The notes below the pieces were generated by a model. It worked only from the letters and a program-made list of their open reading frames with translations. It was not told the origin of the DNA and made no database searches. Shown piece by piece: positions 9,088-19,484 of a stretch of 32,858 nucleotides of DNA. The stretch's first letter is position 1; the number at the start of each line of letters is the position of its first letter. This DNA comes from Nannocystineae bacterium (GTDB lineage Bacteria > Myxococcota_A > Polyangia > Haliangiales > Haliangiaceae), in NCBI GenBank assembly GCA_007133195.1, contig SLNH01000178.1, forward strand, positions 1-32,858, read 5' to 3'. Made by a program: the position numbers and the translations under genes.

Positions 9088-9881
9088 GTTCCCCCGTCCG
9101 TGTGGCCGGCCTGGGTCGCCTCACGGGGCTCGCTGTCGACCTCCACGTCGAGGGCGAGCTCGTAGGAGCCCGATTGCGATCGATCCCACTCGTAGCCGAT
9201 GTCGCCGTCGTCGCCTGCCTCGGCGCGCACCGTCACCCGCTTGCCCCGAGGCGCCACCACCGTGAACGTGTGCTCGCTCGCGGTCTCGAACCGCGGATCG
9301 TCGTCGTGGGTCGCTTTTACCGCCACGGTGAGGCGATGCGGCCCGGGCGCGACGAACCCCTCGAAGCGGGGCGCCCGATCGTCCGCGATGTCGCCCGTGG
9401 AGTCCTCGTAAATCGTGGCGCCGTTTAGCCGAATCGTCGCGCCGGTCGGGGACACGAAGCGATCGCTCGGAAAGTCTAGGTGGACGCGGAGCTCCGTCGA
9501 ATACAGCGCGCTCGCGACCGCCTGCGCCCGCGCCTGGGACTCGAACAGCCGATCGCGGAGCTCGAGGTAGCGCTCGCGAAGCTCGTCGATGTCGACGTCG
9601 TCCGCGCCCTCCGCGTCGCCTGCCGGGTCGGCTGAATCCGGCGCGGTAGCCTCTGGTTCGGTGGTGGCCTCGTCGTCGCCCCTGGTGTCACCCTCGTCGT
9701 CGCCTCCGGGGGCTTCGCCCGGGGCCGCGCCCGGATCCTCCCTGGGGTCGCCGTCGTCCGCCTCGCCGGGCTGTTGGCCGGTCACCGGCGACAGCGGCCA
9801 GAAAACGAGCCCGATGGCGAGCGCTGGGGCCAGATTTCGCGCGAGGATGCGGAATCGTCGTTTGGTCGATCGTCGTGTCAT
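9084..9881 (-). CDS. Secreted or anchored 265-aa protein with acidic linker, coiled coil and beta domain
   Basis: ATG 9881 shares one base with the stop of the preceding barrel gene (TGATG), so reinitiation is likely. Layout of the 265 aa: very basic N-terminus (residues 1-15, seven Arg/Lys), a hydrophobic segment at about 16-34 that may be an uncleaved anchor, an acidic low-complexity linker at 38-97, a short helix or coiled coil at 98-130, then an all-beta domain at 131-247. The beta domain reads like a PEGA/Ig-type sandwich (RLNGATIYED, FVAPGPHRLTVAV, PRGKRVTVRA). I do not recognise a named family. It sits between the barrel pair and the GltC-like gene, where I know of no Glt or Nfs counterpart, although nfsC could be compared. 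A role linking barrels to the periplasmic TPR rods is inference. Confidence 0.75.
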   Translation of the reverse strand: MTRRSTKRRFRILARNLAPALAIGLVFWPLSPVTGQQPGEADDGDPREDPGAAPGEAPGGDDEGDTRGDDEATTEPEATAPDSADPAGDAEGADDVDIDELRERYLELRDRLFESQARAQAVASALYSTELRVHLDFPSDRFVSPTGATIRLNGATIYEDSTGDIADDRAPRFEGFVAPGPHRLTVAVKATHDDDPRFETASEHTFTVVAPRGKRVTVRAEAGDDGDIGYEWDRSQSGSYELALDVEVDSEPREATQAGHTDGGT

Positions 9882-10747
9882 CAGTTTCGAAAGGGCAGAA
9901 ACGTCGAGAGCCCGAGCGTGAGCGAAACGTCGTTGACCCAGAAGCTCGACTCGAGGAGCTGCTGGCGGTGGATGTGATCGCGCGCGTCGAAACGCAGCGC
10001 GAAGGCCTCGGAGAGAAACAGCTTCACCCCGGCGCCTGCGACGCCGGTGAGGCCGCGGGCGGTGGGCGCGTCGATCACCCCGAACCCGGCGCCGAGGTTT
10101 ATGTCGAACCGCATGACCTCGCCGCCGAGGCGAAACTTGCCGTACACCGGGGACCACACGAGGAGAGACTCGCCGAAAACCACGCGCTCTCGCTCGCCGC
10201 CCACGACGTCCGCGCGTCCGTCCTGCGCGGCGCTGAGCAGGCTCGCGTCGGCGTAGGTGAGGCCGCCGGTGATCTCCAGCGCCGTGGTCTCCGTCATGTG
10301 ATAGGTGTAGGCAGCGTTTGCGAGGTAGGTCCCCGCGTACAGGTCAGAGACGTAGTAGCCGCCGCCGGCGCTCAGCTCGTGCCGCGCCTGTTTGACGTAC
10401 AGGCGCGGCGTGGCGCCCCGCCGCCTTCGCTCGGCGGCGAGCCGATCGGCGATGACGGCGTCGATGCAAGCGCCCGTCGTCCCGAACGCGTGTTCCTCCT
10501 CGTCGTCTGCGGCGTCACTTCGGGTGCCGTGATCCCGACCGGGCTGGGGGGCAGTGGCTGTGGGGCCTTCCGCCGGCTCGCCGACCGCGGCCTGCGCCTC
10601 GGGCGCGCGCTCCGCTCGCGCGTCGGCGGGCTCATCGGAGGCAGCGCACGGGTTTTGCGCCCTGTCTGCCTCGCCGCGGGCCGCGTCCGGCAGCGCAGCC
10701 AGCGCGATCGCGGCGCACACGAGCCCTACCAGGCGCTGGGAAACCAA
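9881..10747 (-). CDS. gltB: Outer-membrane beta-barrel protein, GltB/NfsB-like
   Basis: I place the start at TTG 10747 because a perfect AGGAGG lies 9 nt upstream and the result is a tidy signal peptide (VSQRLVGLV, cleavage near ARG-EA). The frame extends upstream to 10852 without a better start. The 288-aa product has a disordered Ala/Glu/Pro region to about residue 95, then amphipathic beta strands (GGGYYVSDLYAG, NAAYTYHMTE, RLGGEVMRFD, GVKLFLSEAFALRFDARDH) to the end. The final strand ends STFLPFRN, typical of barrels of the myxobacterial OMP family. Together with the upstream gene it resembles the GltA/GltB barrel pair that anchors the gliding or spore-coat machine in the outer membrane. 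Its start lies inside the end of the upstream gene (22-bp overlap). Confidence 0.8.
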   Translation of the reverse strand: MVSQRLVGLVCAAIALAALPDAARGEADRAQNPCAASDEPADARAERAPEAQAAVGEPAEGPTATAPQPGRDHGTRSDAADDEEEHAFGTTGACIDAVIADRLAAERRRRGATPRLYVKQARHELSAGGGYYVSDLYAGTYLANAAYTYHMTETTALEITGGLTYADASLLSAAQDGRADVVGGERERVVFGESLLVWSPVYGKFRLGGEVMRFDINLGAGFGVIDAPTARGLTGVAGAGVKLFLSEAFALRFDARDHIHRQQLLESSFWVNDVSLTLGLSTFLPFRN

Positions 10748-11448
10748 AGCGACATCCCTCCTGTGGCGACGATGTTGTGACTGAGCGCAGTCTGCCCGGC
10801 CGCGCCTTGCAGCGCCGCGACATCGCGAAGGTCGAACCGCAGTGTGAGCCACGAGGTGGTAAACAGCTCGAGCGCGGCGCCAGCGGCGATCGCCGCGCCC
10901 TGGCTCGTGTCGTGAACGAGCCTACCGGCCCCCGCGAGGAGGTGGAGGTCTGCGTGCACGATGCGCTCGCTACCCATGCGGAGCTTCGCGTGAATCGGCG
11001 AAAAGCTCACCCCGCCCAAGACCAGCACGCCGAGGTCGTCGCCGACGGCATCGTCCCCGAAGAACGTGCCGAGGGGCTCCTCCAGGTCGAGCGTTATCGG
11101 CATCACGTCGACGCTCGACCAAAGCCCCAAACGCTCCGTCGCATACACGGTGAGCTCGCCGCCGTACGTGTAGGACGAGGACATGAGATCGCCGGCGAAC
11201 AGGCCGCCTCGAGGCGCGAGGGCGACGCGTCCGCGCTTTTGGAACTCGCGCACTTGCACCCCACGACGCTCGGGGCGCTCGCCGAGCTGCTCGGCGATTC
11301 CGGCTTCTTCGCACGACGGCGGCGGGCGATCGGAGGGTCTTTCTGCCGCGGCGCCCGCCGGCGAAAGCGCGACTGCGCCGGCGACGACGAGCGCTAAGAG
11401 ACACTGGGGCGCTTTGGCCGCACGGAAGCGGCGCGACGAGCGGGACAC
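10726..11448 (-). CDS. gltA: Outer-membrane beta-barrel protein, GltA/NfsA-like; first gene of the operon
   Basis: A 240-aa protein starting at GTG 11448. The N-terminus is a Sec signal peptide ([12 protein letters not shown], hydrophobic core, cleavage near AAA-ER at about 35). A polar stretch with one Cys follows, then beta strands from about residue 72 onward. The closing block ([12 protein letters not shown]) is typical of the myxobacterial outer-membrane beta-barrel family that includes GltA/GltB and NfsA/NfsB, and the terminal aromatic residue suits recognition by the BAM machinery. It is the promoter-proximal gene of the nine-gene operon and is divergent from the FHA-type activator. 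Confidence 0.8.
   Translation of the reverse strand: MSRSSRRFRAAKAPQCLLALVVAGAVALSPAGAAAERPSDRPPPSCEEAGIAEQLGERPERRGVQVREFQKRGRVALAPRGGLFAGDLMSSSYTYGGELTVYATERLGLWSSVDVMPITLDLEEPLGTFFGDDAVGDDLGVLVLGGVSFSPIHAKLRMGSERIVHADLHLLAGAGRLVHDTSQGAAIAAGAALELFTTSWLTLRFDLRDVAALQGAAGQTALSHNIVATGGMSLWFPSAW
10757..10762 (-). promoter_or_regulatory. Shine-Dalgarno that fixes the TTG start of the gltB-like gene
   Basis: The minus strand reads AGGAGG here, a perfect match to the anti-SD, 9 nt before TTG 10747. It lies inside the coding end of the gltA-like gene. The ATG just downstream of it (10755) is in the gltA frame and reaches that gene's stop after only nine codons, so it is not the start used. Confidence 0.7.
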
Positions 11449-11455
11449 GACCCAA

Positions 11456-11485
11456 AGGCTACTTCGCCCGCAGACAAGCGGTCAA
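11456..11485 (-). promoter_or_regulatory. Predicted sigma-70-like promoter of the Glt/Nfs-like operon
   Basis: On the minus strand TTGACC (11485-11480) and TAGCCT (11461-11456) are separated by 18 bp. The -10 ends only 7 nt before GTG 11448, so the leader would be very short. No sigma-54 GG-N10-GC element with correct spacing was found in this 78-bp gap. Confidence 0.45.
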
Positions 11486-11513
11486 TTCGCACCTGCTCGG
11501 TCCCCGGTATATT
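11486..11513 (+). promoter_or_regulatory. Predicted promoter of the FHA-sigma-54 activator gene
   Basis: TTCGCA (11486-11491) and TATATT (11508-11513) are 16 bp apart, and the ATG follows 13 nt later. It lies back to back with the predicted minus-strand promoter, so one bound regulator could control both directions. Confidence 0.45.
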
Positions 11514-11526
11514 CTGGCTGGCAGGC

Positions 11527-12882
<1,356 letters not shown>

Positions 12883-12971
12883 TGCCTCCTGGGTAAGTGC
12901 ATCGAATGTCGGGTGGAGTACGAGCGGCGCGTCTTTGGCGCGCGCCGCTTTACGCCGATGGGTGGGGCCCG

Positions 12972-12977
12972 TATTCT
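12972..12977 (+). promoter_or_regulatory. -10-like hexamer upstream of the phosphatase-like gene
   Basis: TATTCT lies 6 nt before the GTG chosen as start. No matching -35 is evident. It resembles the short-leader arrangement seen at several genes in this window. Confidence 0.3.
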
Positions 12978-12983
12978 CGCGCC

Positions 12984-14318
12984 GTGCGGCTCGCCCCGGC
13001 GATCGCTCTCATCGCGGTCTTCCCAATGCTTTGGTCCGCCGCGGCGTCCGCGGAGGGCAGCGCCTGGTTTCGGACGGGTCCGTATCTGCAGCGGCCGGCC
13101 CCGGGGACGGTCGAGATCCGGTGGGAGGGACGGCGCGCGCGGGATGCCGAGGTGCGCCTCGAAGGCCGCGAAGACGTCCGGCGCGTAAAGGCCGCGCCGC
13201 GCCAGGCGATCCGGCTGGATGACCTCGAGCCGGGCGAGCGCTACGGCTACGAGGTGAGGACCGACGACGCCGTCGCGCGCGGCGAGATCCGCACGGCGCC
13301 GCCGCCCGAAGGCACGATCTCGTTCGCGGTCATGGGCAACACGCGGAGCGACGCGCGGGTGCAAGCCCTGTTGGCCGCGAGCCTGCGCACCGAGGATCCT
13401 GACTTCCTCCTCGGCACGGGCAATCTGGTGAGCGACGGGCTGAGCGCGCACGAATGGACGCGGTTTTTCGACCTCGGTCGCGAGGTCCTCGCCTCGGCGC
13501 CCATCTTCCCCGCCATCGGAACGAACGACCGGCAGGGCGAGCGGCGGAGCGCCGATCACTTCGACGGTTTTTTCTCCCTACCCGGCGAGCCCGGAGACGA
13601 ATCGGTATCGCGCCACTACGCGTTTTCCTACGGCCCCGCGCGGATCGTGGTGCTCGACTCGACCACCGACGCCGCCGGGATCGAGGCGCAGACGAGTTGG
13701 CTAGAAAACGAGCTCAGCGAGGCGCGCGCGGACGAGGCCGCGCGTCACATCTTCGTGGCCACCCACCACGCGCCGCTGTCGGTGGGGCTCGGGGGCGGCG
13801 ATGAGCGCGTCCGAAACGCGTGGATGCCTCTGTTCGAGGAGTTCGAGGTAGACGCGGTGTTCTCCGGCCACGATCACGCCTACGCCCGCGCCGAGTCCGG
13901 GGGCGTGCGTTACTTCGTCACCGGTGGCGGAGGCGCGCCCCTGTATTCGCGTAGCTCGGACCCGGACGAAAAGTCGGCGGAGACGACGGCCCACTTCGAG
14001 TCGGTCCATCATTACCTGCGCGTGGATGTGGCGGCGGGGCTTGCCCAGGTCACGGCCCGCCGCTTGGACGGCACGCTCATCGAGTCCGTTCGCTGGGGCG
14101 AAAACGAGCCGCCGGGGCCAGACCTCGCGGCTGCCATGGACAGGTTTTCCGAGCCGCCGCCAGCCGGCGCTCCGCCGGCCGACGATCTGGCCGTGACCGA
14201 CGAGAGCGAGGTCCCGAAAGGCCCGCTCCGCCTCGAGTTCCTCGGCCTCGCGCTCGCCGTCGTCGGCGGCGGTGTGTTCGCTTGGTCGTTGCGCCGGGGC
14301 GGGGCCACGGCGCCTTGA
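12984..14318 (+). CDS. Exported calcineurin-like phosphoesterase-fold protein with degenerate metal site
   Basis: The frame is open from GTG 12897, but GTG 12984 gives a proper signal peptide (VRLAPAIALI core, cleavage ASA-EG at about 23) and a 444-aa product. Residues about 29-105 look like the fibronectin-III-like domain of purple acid phosphatases. Residues about 112-375 have the metallophosphatase fold, and a transmembrane helix lies near residues 415-435, so it is probably membrane-anchored outside the cytoplasm. The usual ligands are partly lost: motif I has Asn119 where Asp is expected (MGNTRSD), motif II has Asn147 (GTGNLVSDG), and the GNHE motif reads GTND (179-182). The last two motifs are intact (THHAP at 260-264 and GHDHAY at 295-300). 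It may be a pseudoenzyme or may use a different metal arrangement. It is cotranscribed or nearly so with the activator gene 101 bp upstream. Confidence 0.82.
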   Translation: MRLAPAIALIAVFPMLWSAAASAEGSAWFRTGPYLQRPAPGTVEIRWEGRRARDAEVRLEGREDVRRVKAAPRQAIRLDDLEPGERYGYEVRTDDAVARGEIRTAPPPEGTISFAVMGNTRSDARVQALLAASLRTEDPDFLLGTGNLVSDGLSAHEWTRFFDLGREVLASAPIFPAIGTNDRQGERRSADHFDGFFSLPGEPGDESVSRHYAFSYGPARIVVLDSTTDAAGIEAQTSWLENELSEARADEAARHIFVATHHAPLSVGLGGGDERVRNAWMPLFEEFEVDAVFSGHDHAYARAESGGVRYFVTGGGGAPLYSRSSDPDEKSAETTAHFESVHHYLRVDVAAGLAQVTARRLDGTLIESVRWGENEPPGPDLAAAMDRFSEPPPAGAPPADDLAVTDESEVPKGPLRLEFLGLALAVVGGGVFAWSLRRGGATAP

Positions 14319-14343
14319 CCGGCGAAAAAACCGAGCCGCCGGT
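14318..14343. terminator. Inverted repeat between convergent genes, possible terminator
   Basis: ACCGGCG (14318-14324) and CGCCGGT (14337-14343) are perfect complements around a 12-nt loop that contains six A. It lies in the 27-bp gap between convergent genes, where a bidirectional terminator would be expected. No T-run follows on either side, so the call is weak. Confidence 0.35.
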
Positions 14344-14345
14344 AT

Positions 14346-15089
14346 TTACACCACCGGAGCTGGGGGCTCGTCGTCGACGAGCACGTGCTCGAGCCGCGCC
14401 TTGAGCTCCGCGAACGCGTCTCGCGCACGTGCCTCGTCGAGGCTCTCCACGGTGACGATCACCTTGAAGTCGCGAGCGTCCTCGCGCGGGTAGCTGCCGA
14501 GCTTGACCTCGGGAAAGCGCTCCACCACCTCGCTCAGGTGGCGCGCCAAGTCGCTCTCGTCGCCGCTGCAGTAAAGCCGGCCGAGCGAAAACGGCTCGCC
14601 GCGAAACTGCTGGCGGATGGCGAGGAACTTTCTTTGAAAGATCGAGGGTACGCCCGGCAGGATGTAGACGTTTTCGAACGCCACCACGGGCCAGGTCGCT
14701 CCGTCGCCGAACACGAGCCTCGCGCCGTCGGGCACCTCGGCGAACCGCAGGTGGGCCTCGGTCAGGCTTTCGCCCATGTAGTCCCGGAGGGTCGCCTCGA
14801 GCTCTGGGTGGCGGACGACGCGCGTCGCGAATCCGCGGGCGATGCCGGCCATGGTGATATCATCGTGGGTGGGCCCCACGCCGCCGGAGGTGAACACGTA
14901 GTCGAACCGCTCGGCGAAGTCGCGCACGGTGCCCGCGATGTCGGCCACCTCGTCAGGGATGATCGCGACCCGACGCAGGCTCACGCCGAGCGGCCGAAGC
15001 TGGCCGATCAGAAACGGTGCGTTTTCGTCGGCAAACTTCCCCGAGAGAATCTCGTCGCCAATGATCACGATACCCGCCGACTTCGCCAT
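14346..15089 (-). CDS. CinA-type molybdopterin-binding (MoCF) domain protein, short form
   Basis: A 247-aa protein from ATG 15089. The first 170 residues form a MoCF_biosynth domain with the family's hallmark blocks: GDEILSGKFADENAPFL near 11, FTSGGVGPTHDD near 86 and LPGVPSIF near 168. This is the N-terminal half of CinA (competence/damage-inducible protein A; in CinA it acts in pyridine-nucleotide repair as a pyrophosphatase). The C-terminal nicotinamide-nucleotide amidase domain of full-length CinA (about 410 aa) is absent. The last 80 residues match the small middle domain. Short forms like this are widespread, and some resemble the N-terminal domain of eukaryotic FAD synthase. The exact substrate is not known from sequence. 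It stands alone, convergent with the phosphatase-like gene and divergent from pyrC. Confidence 0.85.
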   Translation of the reverse strand: MAKSAGIVIIGDEILSGKFADENAPFLIGQLRPLGVSLRRVAIIPDEVADIAGTVRDFAERFDYVFTSGGVGPTHDDITMAGIARGFATRVVRHPELEATLRDYMGESLTEAHLRFAEVPDGARLVFGDGATWPVVAFENVYILPGVPSIFQRKFLAIRQQFRGEPFSLGRLYCSGDESDLARHLSEVVERFPEVKLGSYPREDARDFKVIVTVESLDEARARDAFAELKARLEHVLVDDEPPAPVV

Positions 15090-15241
15090 CGCCGAGCGAC
15101 TTTAGCACCGCTCCGGTCGCCGCGCCGCGCCCGCGGGCGCCCGAAGCAGGCCTGCCCGGGAGCGCGAGGCGCCCTCTCACCGGGCGAGCGCGGCAGCCAT
15201 GGTTGGTGGCGGCGCATGCCTGCGAGGGCCCTTCGCCGCGC

Positions 15242-15270
15242 TTTACAACCGCGGCCCGGTGGACTAGAAA
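15242..15270 (+). promoter_or_regulatory. Predicted sigma-70-like promoter of the pyrC-carA operon
   Basis: TTTACA (15242-15247) and TAGAAA (15265-15270) are separated by exactly 17 bp, and the pyrC ATG follows 11 nt later. The rest of the 192-bp gap between the CinA-type gene and pyrC shows no attenuator-like hairpin that I can support. Confidence 0.5.
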
Positions 15271-15281
15271 GGCGGCGGCTC

Positions 15282-16588
<1,307 letters not shown>

Positions 16589-16592
<4 letters not shown>

Positions 16593-17749
16593 GTCATCGC
16601 GACGCGGTGCCCGACGCGGTAATCGTTCTCGAGTCCGGCCGCGTGCTGCCTGGCCGCGCGTTCGGCGCGCGCGACGAGCGGGTGGGGGAGGTGGTGTTCA
16701 ACACCGCGATGGTGGGCTATCAGGAGGTGGTCAGCGATCCCTCTTACGCCGGGCAGATCGTGGTGATGACCGCGCCGCAGATCGGCAACACCGGGGTCAA
16801 CGAAGATGACGACGAGGCCGGGATACCAGCCTGCGCGGGCCTCGTGGTCAAAGAGCTTTCGCCGCTGGCGTCGAATTGGCGCTCGCGGGGCGAGCTCGAC
16901 GCGTACTTGCGCGAGCGGGGCGTCGCCGGCATCGAGGGCGTGGACACCCGCGCGCTCACCCGCGCGATCCGCGAGGGGGGCGCCCAGCGCGGGATCATCG
17001 CGACCGGTCGCGCCGGGGAGGGCGCCGCGGCCGAGCTCGCCGAGCGTGTGCGGAGCTCGCCGGCGATGGAGGGCCGAGATCTCGTCCGGGACGTGACGTG
17101 CGCCGAGCCCTACGGCTGGGACCGCCCCGGGTGGCGGGGCCCCGGGCAGGCAGGTGATCCTTTGCCGGCCGACTTGCACGTGGTCGCCTACGACTTCGGC
17201 ATCAAGCGCAATATTCTCCGCGAGCTCCGCGATGCCGGCTGCCGGGTGACGGTCTTGCCCGCCCACGTGCCCGCGCGCGAGGCGCTCGCCATGGACGCCG
17301 ACGGCTTCTTCCTCTCGAACGGCCCGGGCGATCCCGCAGCCGTGAGCTACGGCGTCGAGGCGGTCAAGGCGCTCATCGATTCGCGCCGGCCGGTCTTCGG
17401 GATCTGCCTCGGCCACCAGATTCTCGCGCTCGCGGCGGGGGCCGAGACGTTCAAGCTGCCGTTCGGTCACCACGGCGCCAACCATCCGGTCCAAGATCTC
17501 ACCACCGGGAAGGTGGAGATCACGTCGCAAAACCACGGCTTTTCCGTGGCCGCGGGCTCGCTGCCGCGCGGGGTGACCTGCACCCACAAAAACCTTTACG
17601 ACGACACGGTCGAGGGCATCCGGTTCGAGGACCGCCCGGTGTTCGGCGTGCAGTACCACCCGGAGGCGAGGCCGGGGCCGCGTGACGCGGGCTATCTTTT
17701 CGGTCGCTTTGTTCGCGCGATGCGCGAGCACAAAAGAGGCATCGGGTGA
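16589..17749 (+). CDS. carA: Carbamoyl-phosphate synthase small subunit
   Basis: A 386-aa glutaminase subunit that supplies ammonia to CarB for carbamoyl phosphate, feeding pyrimidine and arginine synthesis. The N-terminal CPSase domain is followed by a class I glutamine amidotransferase domain with the triad Cys273 (FGICLGHQ), His357 and Glu359 (GVQYHPEA). The interface block HHGANHPV is present. Length is normal. It overlaps pyrC upstream (ATGA) and the next gene downstream (GTGA). carB is not in the window. Confidence 0.97.
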
Positions 17750-18435
17750 TCGGCGGCGGCGAGGAAGATGATCTGGACGAGGCGCCGCACGGGGGGCGCG
17801 CCGTCCTCGCGCGGGTCATCGATGGGCTGATCGAACGTCACGGCCACGGCGACCGCGCCGCCGACGTGGCGCGGGCGCGGCGCGCCTTCGAGGACAGGCG
17901 AGGTCGGGTGACCGAGGACGCCGAGCTGTGGGAGCCGTGGACCCAGGCGTTTTTGGAGTGGTACGTGCTCGAGTATGTGCCTCCCGGGGCGGATGTGCCG
18001 CTCGCGGCTGGAGATCTGGCCTCCGAGCCGGACCCGCGGCGCGCGGCCGCCGTTCGAGCGTGGCTCACCTCCCACCGCAGCCTCGTCGAGATCAAGGCGC
18101 TCCGCGACGGGCGCGCCTGGGTGGTCGACGTGCTGGCCGGCGGCGCGTTCGCGGTGGCGGAACAGCGCCGCATGCACGGCGTATCGGCCGGTGACTTGGC
18201 CGAGGTGAGGCTCATCGGGTTCGAGGGCGACGTCTATTTCGGGCGGACTTTCTGCTACCACCCGGGCGCCGCCAAGGACGCGATCCACCGCCGGGCGGAG
18301 GCCATCTACGCGCAAGGGGGCGATCGCTTGAGCGTGCTCGACGCCTGCGCAGCGGCCCGACTGCGGAGCGAGCACTACCGCCACGTCGATCCCGCTCGGC
18401 TTTACGCGCGCGCGAGGGGGGCTACCGAGTCGTAG
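17746..18435 (+). CDS. Conserved-looking unknown protein coupled to carA
   Basis: A 229-aa cytoplasmic-looking protein starting at GTG 17746, in a GTGA overlap with the carA stop, so it is almost certainly the third gene of the pyrimidine operon. It has no signal peptide or membrane helix. An acidic N-terminus leads into a helical part with an aromatic block (WTQAFLEWYVLEYVP near 65-80), then a mixed beta region (RSLVEIKALRDGRAWVVDVLAGG, about 110-135) and a C-terminal helical part. I do not recognise a family or active-site motif. The strict coupling suggests a role linked to CarA or pyrimidine supply, which is inference only. Confidence 0.8.
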   Translation: MIGGGEEDDLDEAPHGGRAVLARVIDGLIERHGHGDRAADVARARRAFEDRRGRVTEDAELWEPWTQAFLEWYVLEYVPPGADVPLAAGDLASEPDPRRAAAVRAWLTSHRSLVEIKALRDGRAWVVDVLAGGAFAVAEQRRMHGVSAGDLAEVRLIGFEGDVYFGRTFCYHPGAAKDAIHRRAEAIYAQGGDRLSVLDACAAARLRSEHYRHVDPARLYARARGATES

Positions 18436-18525
18436 CGCCGCCTCGCCATGCCGCGCTGACCGCGAGCACCCGCGAACGGGCGAGGGCGGGGCCGTCGTTT
18501 ACAGCCTGACGGGGCTCGGGCACGA

Positions 18526-18531
18526 TAGAAC
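18526..18531 (+). promoter_or_regulatory. -10-like hexamer upstream of the LysR gene
   Basis: TAGAAC ends 5 nt before ATG 18537. A TTTACA lies at 18498-18503 but 22 bp away, too far for a standard -35, so only the -10 element is proposed. Confidence 0.3.
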
Positions 18532-18536
18532 TCGCG

Positions 18537-19439
18537 ATGCAGGTGTCGCTGGATCCTCAGCTCGTTCGCGCGTTCGTCACCGTGGCGGAGGTGGGCAGCT
18601 TTACGCGCGCCGCGAGGCTCCTCGCGCTCACCCAGTCGGCGACCAGCCTGCAGGTCCAGCGTCTCGAGGAGCTCCTCGAGGCCGAGCTGCTCGTCCGCAG
18701 CCCGCGCGGCGCGCAGCTCACCGCGGCGGGCGAGGCGTTCATGGTCTACGCAAGGCGCATGCTCGCCCTGCAGGACGAGGCGGTCCGCAGCGTCCGGCAG
18801 GTCCCCGAGACCGACCGCATCCGCGTGGGGATGCCGGATGTCTATGCGATGCGCTATTTGCCGGACGTTTTGTCCCAGTTTGCCCAGCGCCACCCCGATG
18901 TGCATCCCGAGGTTCGCTGCGAGGTGAGCACCCGCCTGTTCGACGCCTTCGACGACGGGGCCCTCGACCTTTGCCTGGGCGTGCGGCACGAGCGGGTCGC
19001 GGCGGGCGCGGTGCTCGGCGAAGACGACATCGCGTGGGTGAGCGGGCCCGGGCTTTCGCTCGGGCCGAAGGATGCGGTCCCGCTCGCCCTGTATCCGGAC
19101 TATTGCATCTTCCGGGCCCGCGGCCTGCGCGCCCTCGCCGACGCCGGTCGTTCTTGGCGCCTCGCGTACACGAGCGAGTCGAGCTCGGCCATCGACATCG
19201 CCGTGACCGAGGGATTCGCGGTGGCCATCAAGTCGCGGCGCACCATCCGCCCCGAATGGCGCGAGCTCGGCGACAAGGAGGGTATGCCGCCGCTTTCGCC
19301 CGTGGAAATCGAGCTCCGCCGGTCCCCGGCCACGGAGTCGCCGGCGCATCGCGCGCTCGCCGATCTGCTCGAGACCCGGGTCCGCGACGACCTCGCCCGG
19401 CCCCCCTCATCGCAAGATCGCCCGTCATCGTCCGATTGA
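18537..19439 (+). CDS. LysR-family transcription regulator
   Basis: A 300-aa protein with the canonical LysR winged helix at residues 1-62 (LVRAFVTVAEVGSFTRAA, SATSLQVQRLEE, PRGAQLTAAGEAF) and a LysR substrate-binding domain from about 90 to 285. The effector is not predictable from sequence. It lies 45 bp upstream of the DddP-like M24 gene in the same direction and is probably cotranscribed with it, so it may respond to that enzyme's substrate or product. The ectoine genes 4 kb away are usually controlled by an AsnC/Lrp-type regulator (DoeX), which is not seen here, so this LysR could also serve them. Confidence 0.93.
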   Translation: MQVSLDPQLVRAFVTVAEVGSFTRAARLLALTQSATSLQVQRLEELLEAELLVRSPRGAQLTAAGEAFMVYARRMLALQDEAVRSVRQVPETDRIRVGMPDVYAMRYLPDVLSQFAQRHPDVHPEVRCEVSTRLFDAFDDGALDLCLGVRHERVAAGAVLGEDDIAWVSGPGLSLGPKDAVPLALYPDYCIFRARGLRALADAGRSWRLAYTSESSSAIDIAVTEGFAVAIKSRRTIRPEWRELGDKEGMPPLSPVEIELRRSPATESPAHRALADLLETRVRDDLARPPSSQDRPSSSD

Positions 19440-19484
19440 TAGATCTCATGGCCGGGCGAGCCCCGCGCTTGCTAAACACAGTGG

